Shown here piece by piece: positions 6,309-6,619 of a stretch of 6,619 bases of DNA. The first letter of the stretch is position 1. Every line of letters begins with the position of its first letter. Under the pieces are notes generated by a model. That model was given only the letters and a program-made list of their open reading frames with translations, was not told the origin of the DNA and ran no database searches. Source of the stretch: Bacteroidales bacterium (GTDB taxonomy: Bacteria > Bacteroidota > Bacteroidia > Bacteroidales > VadinHA17); contig JAUYBT010000095.1 of assembly GCA_030692905.1 (NCBI GenBank), positions 1-6,619 on the forward strand. The letters are read 5' to 3'. Position numbers and translations under genes: made by a program.

Positions 6309-6619
6309 GTGTGTCCTGAGTTGTTGCAGGGTACGAGGAGAAAAAGTTCTTTGAAGCAACAACGAAACTGTAAACATGATGATAGTCATTGTGTTTTGAC
6401 ATTGTCAATGGGAAACGAGCCAGTCCAGAGGCTGGAGGTCTCACCGAACAAAGATAAGTCAAGGCACTTTGAAGTGGGCTATCGGTCAGGGTGTTCAGGC
6501 ACAGTGACCAAACCGCCTTGTGGTGCTCACTTTTCAAGAGTTGGGTACTTTTAGCATCAAGGTTAATGACTGAAGGTCCGGAAAAAGTCTGGATATATTC
6601 AGTACTGGTGTGGGTAGAG
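6309..6619 (+). mobile_element. Probable group II intron, 5' ribozyme portion (domain I); rest beyond the right edge
   Basis: This stretch has no credible protein gene but many long helices. It opens with GTGTG (6309-6313), matching the GUGYG 5' consensus of bacterial group II introns. An 8-bp perfect stem follows (GTTGTTGC 6320-6327 with GCAACAAC 6356-6363), in the same place as the first long helix of the Lactococcus LtrB intron as I recall it. Next come an 11-bp stem with a TAG loop (6372-6382/6386-6396), TTGAC/GTCAA (6396-6400/6404-6408), CACT/AGTG (6465-6468/6473-6476), GGTCA/TGACC (6484-6488/6505-6509), and ACTGAA/TTCAGT enclosing TCCGG/CTGGA (6569-6603). A candidate exon-binding loop is listed separately. 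In such introns a reverse transcriptase/maturase gene normally lies in domain IV, which here would begin to the right of the window on the plus strand. The element is opposite in orientation to all genes. Another structured RNA cannot be excluded, and the 5' boundary is tentative. Confidence 0.5.
6504..6530 (+). other. Hairpin with candidate exon-binding site 1 (EBS1)
   Basis: GTGA and CCA (6504-6510) can pair with TGG and TCAC (6521-6523, 6527-6530), leaving a loop that contains CGCCTT (6514-6519). This loop can form six pairs, one of them G-U, with AGGGCG (6303-6308), the bases directly before the proposed intron start. That is the geometry of EBS1 and IBS1 in group II introns. A six-base match of this kind is not rare by chance, and the stem competes with the GGTCA/TGACC hairpin for the bases 6505-6509. 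Confidence 0.35.

Noticed and set aside
6295..6537. 80-codon minus-strand ORF, in the same frame as the gene remnant and parted from it by one TAA
   Set aside because: It is antisense to the structured RNA region, its composition (many Ser, Pro, His, Thr) looks random, and it resembles no family. The shared frame is a one-in-three coincidence.
6309..6554. 81-codon plus-strand ORF
   Set aside because: It overlaps the dense helices of the proposed intron and the product looks random; the intron's real gene would lie further right.

Overview
The window looks like chromosomal DNA of a member of the Bacteroidota. It is AT-rich, the genes lack clear Shine-Dalgarno sequences, one gap carries a Bacteroidota-type -7 motif (TAnnTTTG), and the proteins (GH95 fucosidase, YyaH-type VOC protein, CrtI-type desaturase, SulP transporter) read like those of free-living Bacteroidota. 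This assignment is inferred from sequence style, not from a database match.

All recognisable protein genes lie on the minus strand. In transcription order (right to left) they are: a C-terminal gene remnant (6046-6294), a SulP anion transporter with a STAS domain (4309-6000), a secreted concanavalin-like (DUF1349-like) protein (3490-4212), a small VOC metalloprotein (3029-3433), a secreted GH95 alpha-L-fucosidase (665-2998), and the start of a CrtI-like FAD desaturase (1-577). The last gene runs off the left edge and is broken by a one-base frameshift in an A6 run. The three middle genes are separated by 56 and 30 bp and have a candidate promoter just upstream, so they may form one small carbohydrate-related operon. 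No SusC/SusD pair, sulfatase or sensor-regulator is present, so this is not a visible polysaccharide utilisation locus.

The right end (6001-6619) differs from the rest. A GC-rich, palindrome-dense stretch (about 6200-6300) is fused in frame to the tail of a minus-strand gene remnant. Next to it, on the plus strand, is about 310 bp of strongly structured non-coding sequence that I read as the 5' (domain I) part of a group II intron: GUGYG start, long helices, and a loop able to pair with the bases just before the intron. Its reverse transcriptase/maturase would lie beyond the right edge.

Functionally, the fucosidase and jelly-roll protein would act on fucosylated glycans outside the cytoplasm. 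The SulP protein could move sulfate or bicarbonate across the inner membrane. A link between the two, such as sulfated fucans, is only a guess. The main points for a second look are the intron boundary, the repeat-to-gene fusion and the desaturase frameshift.
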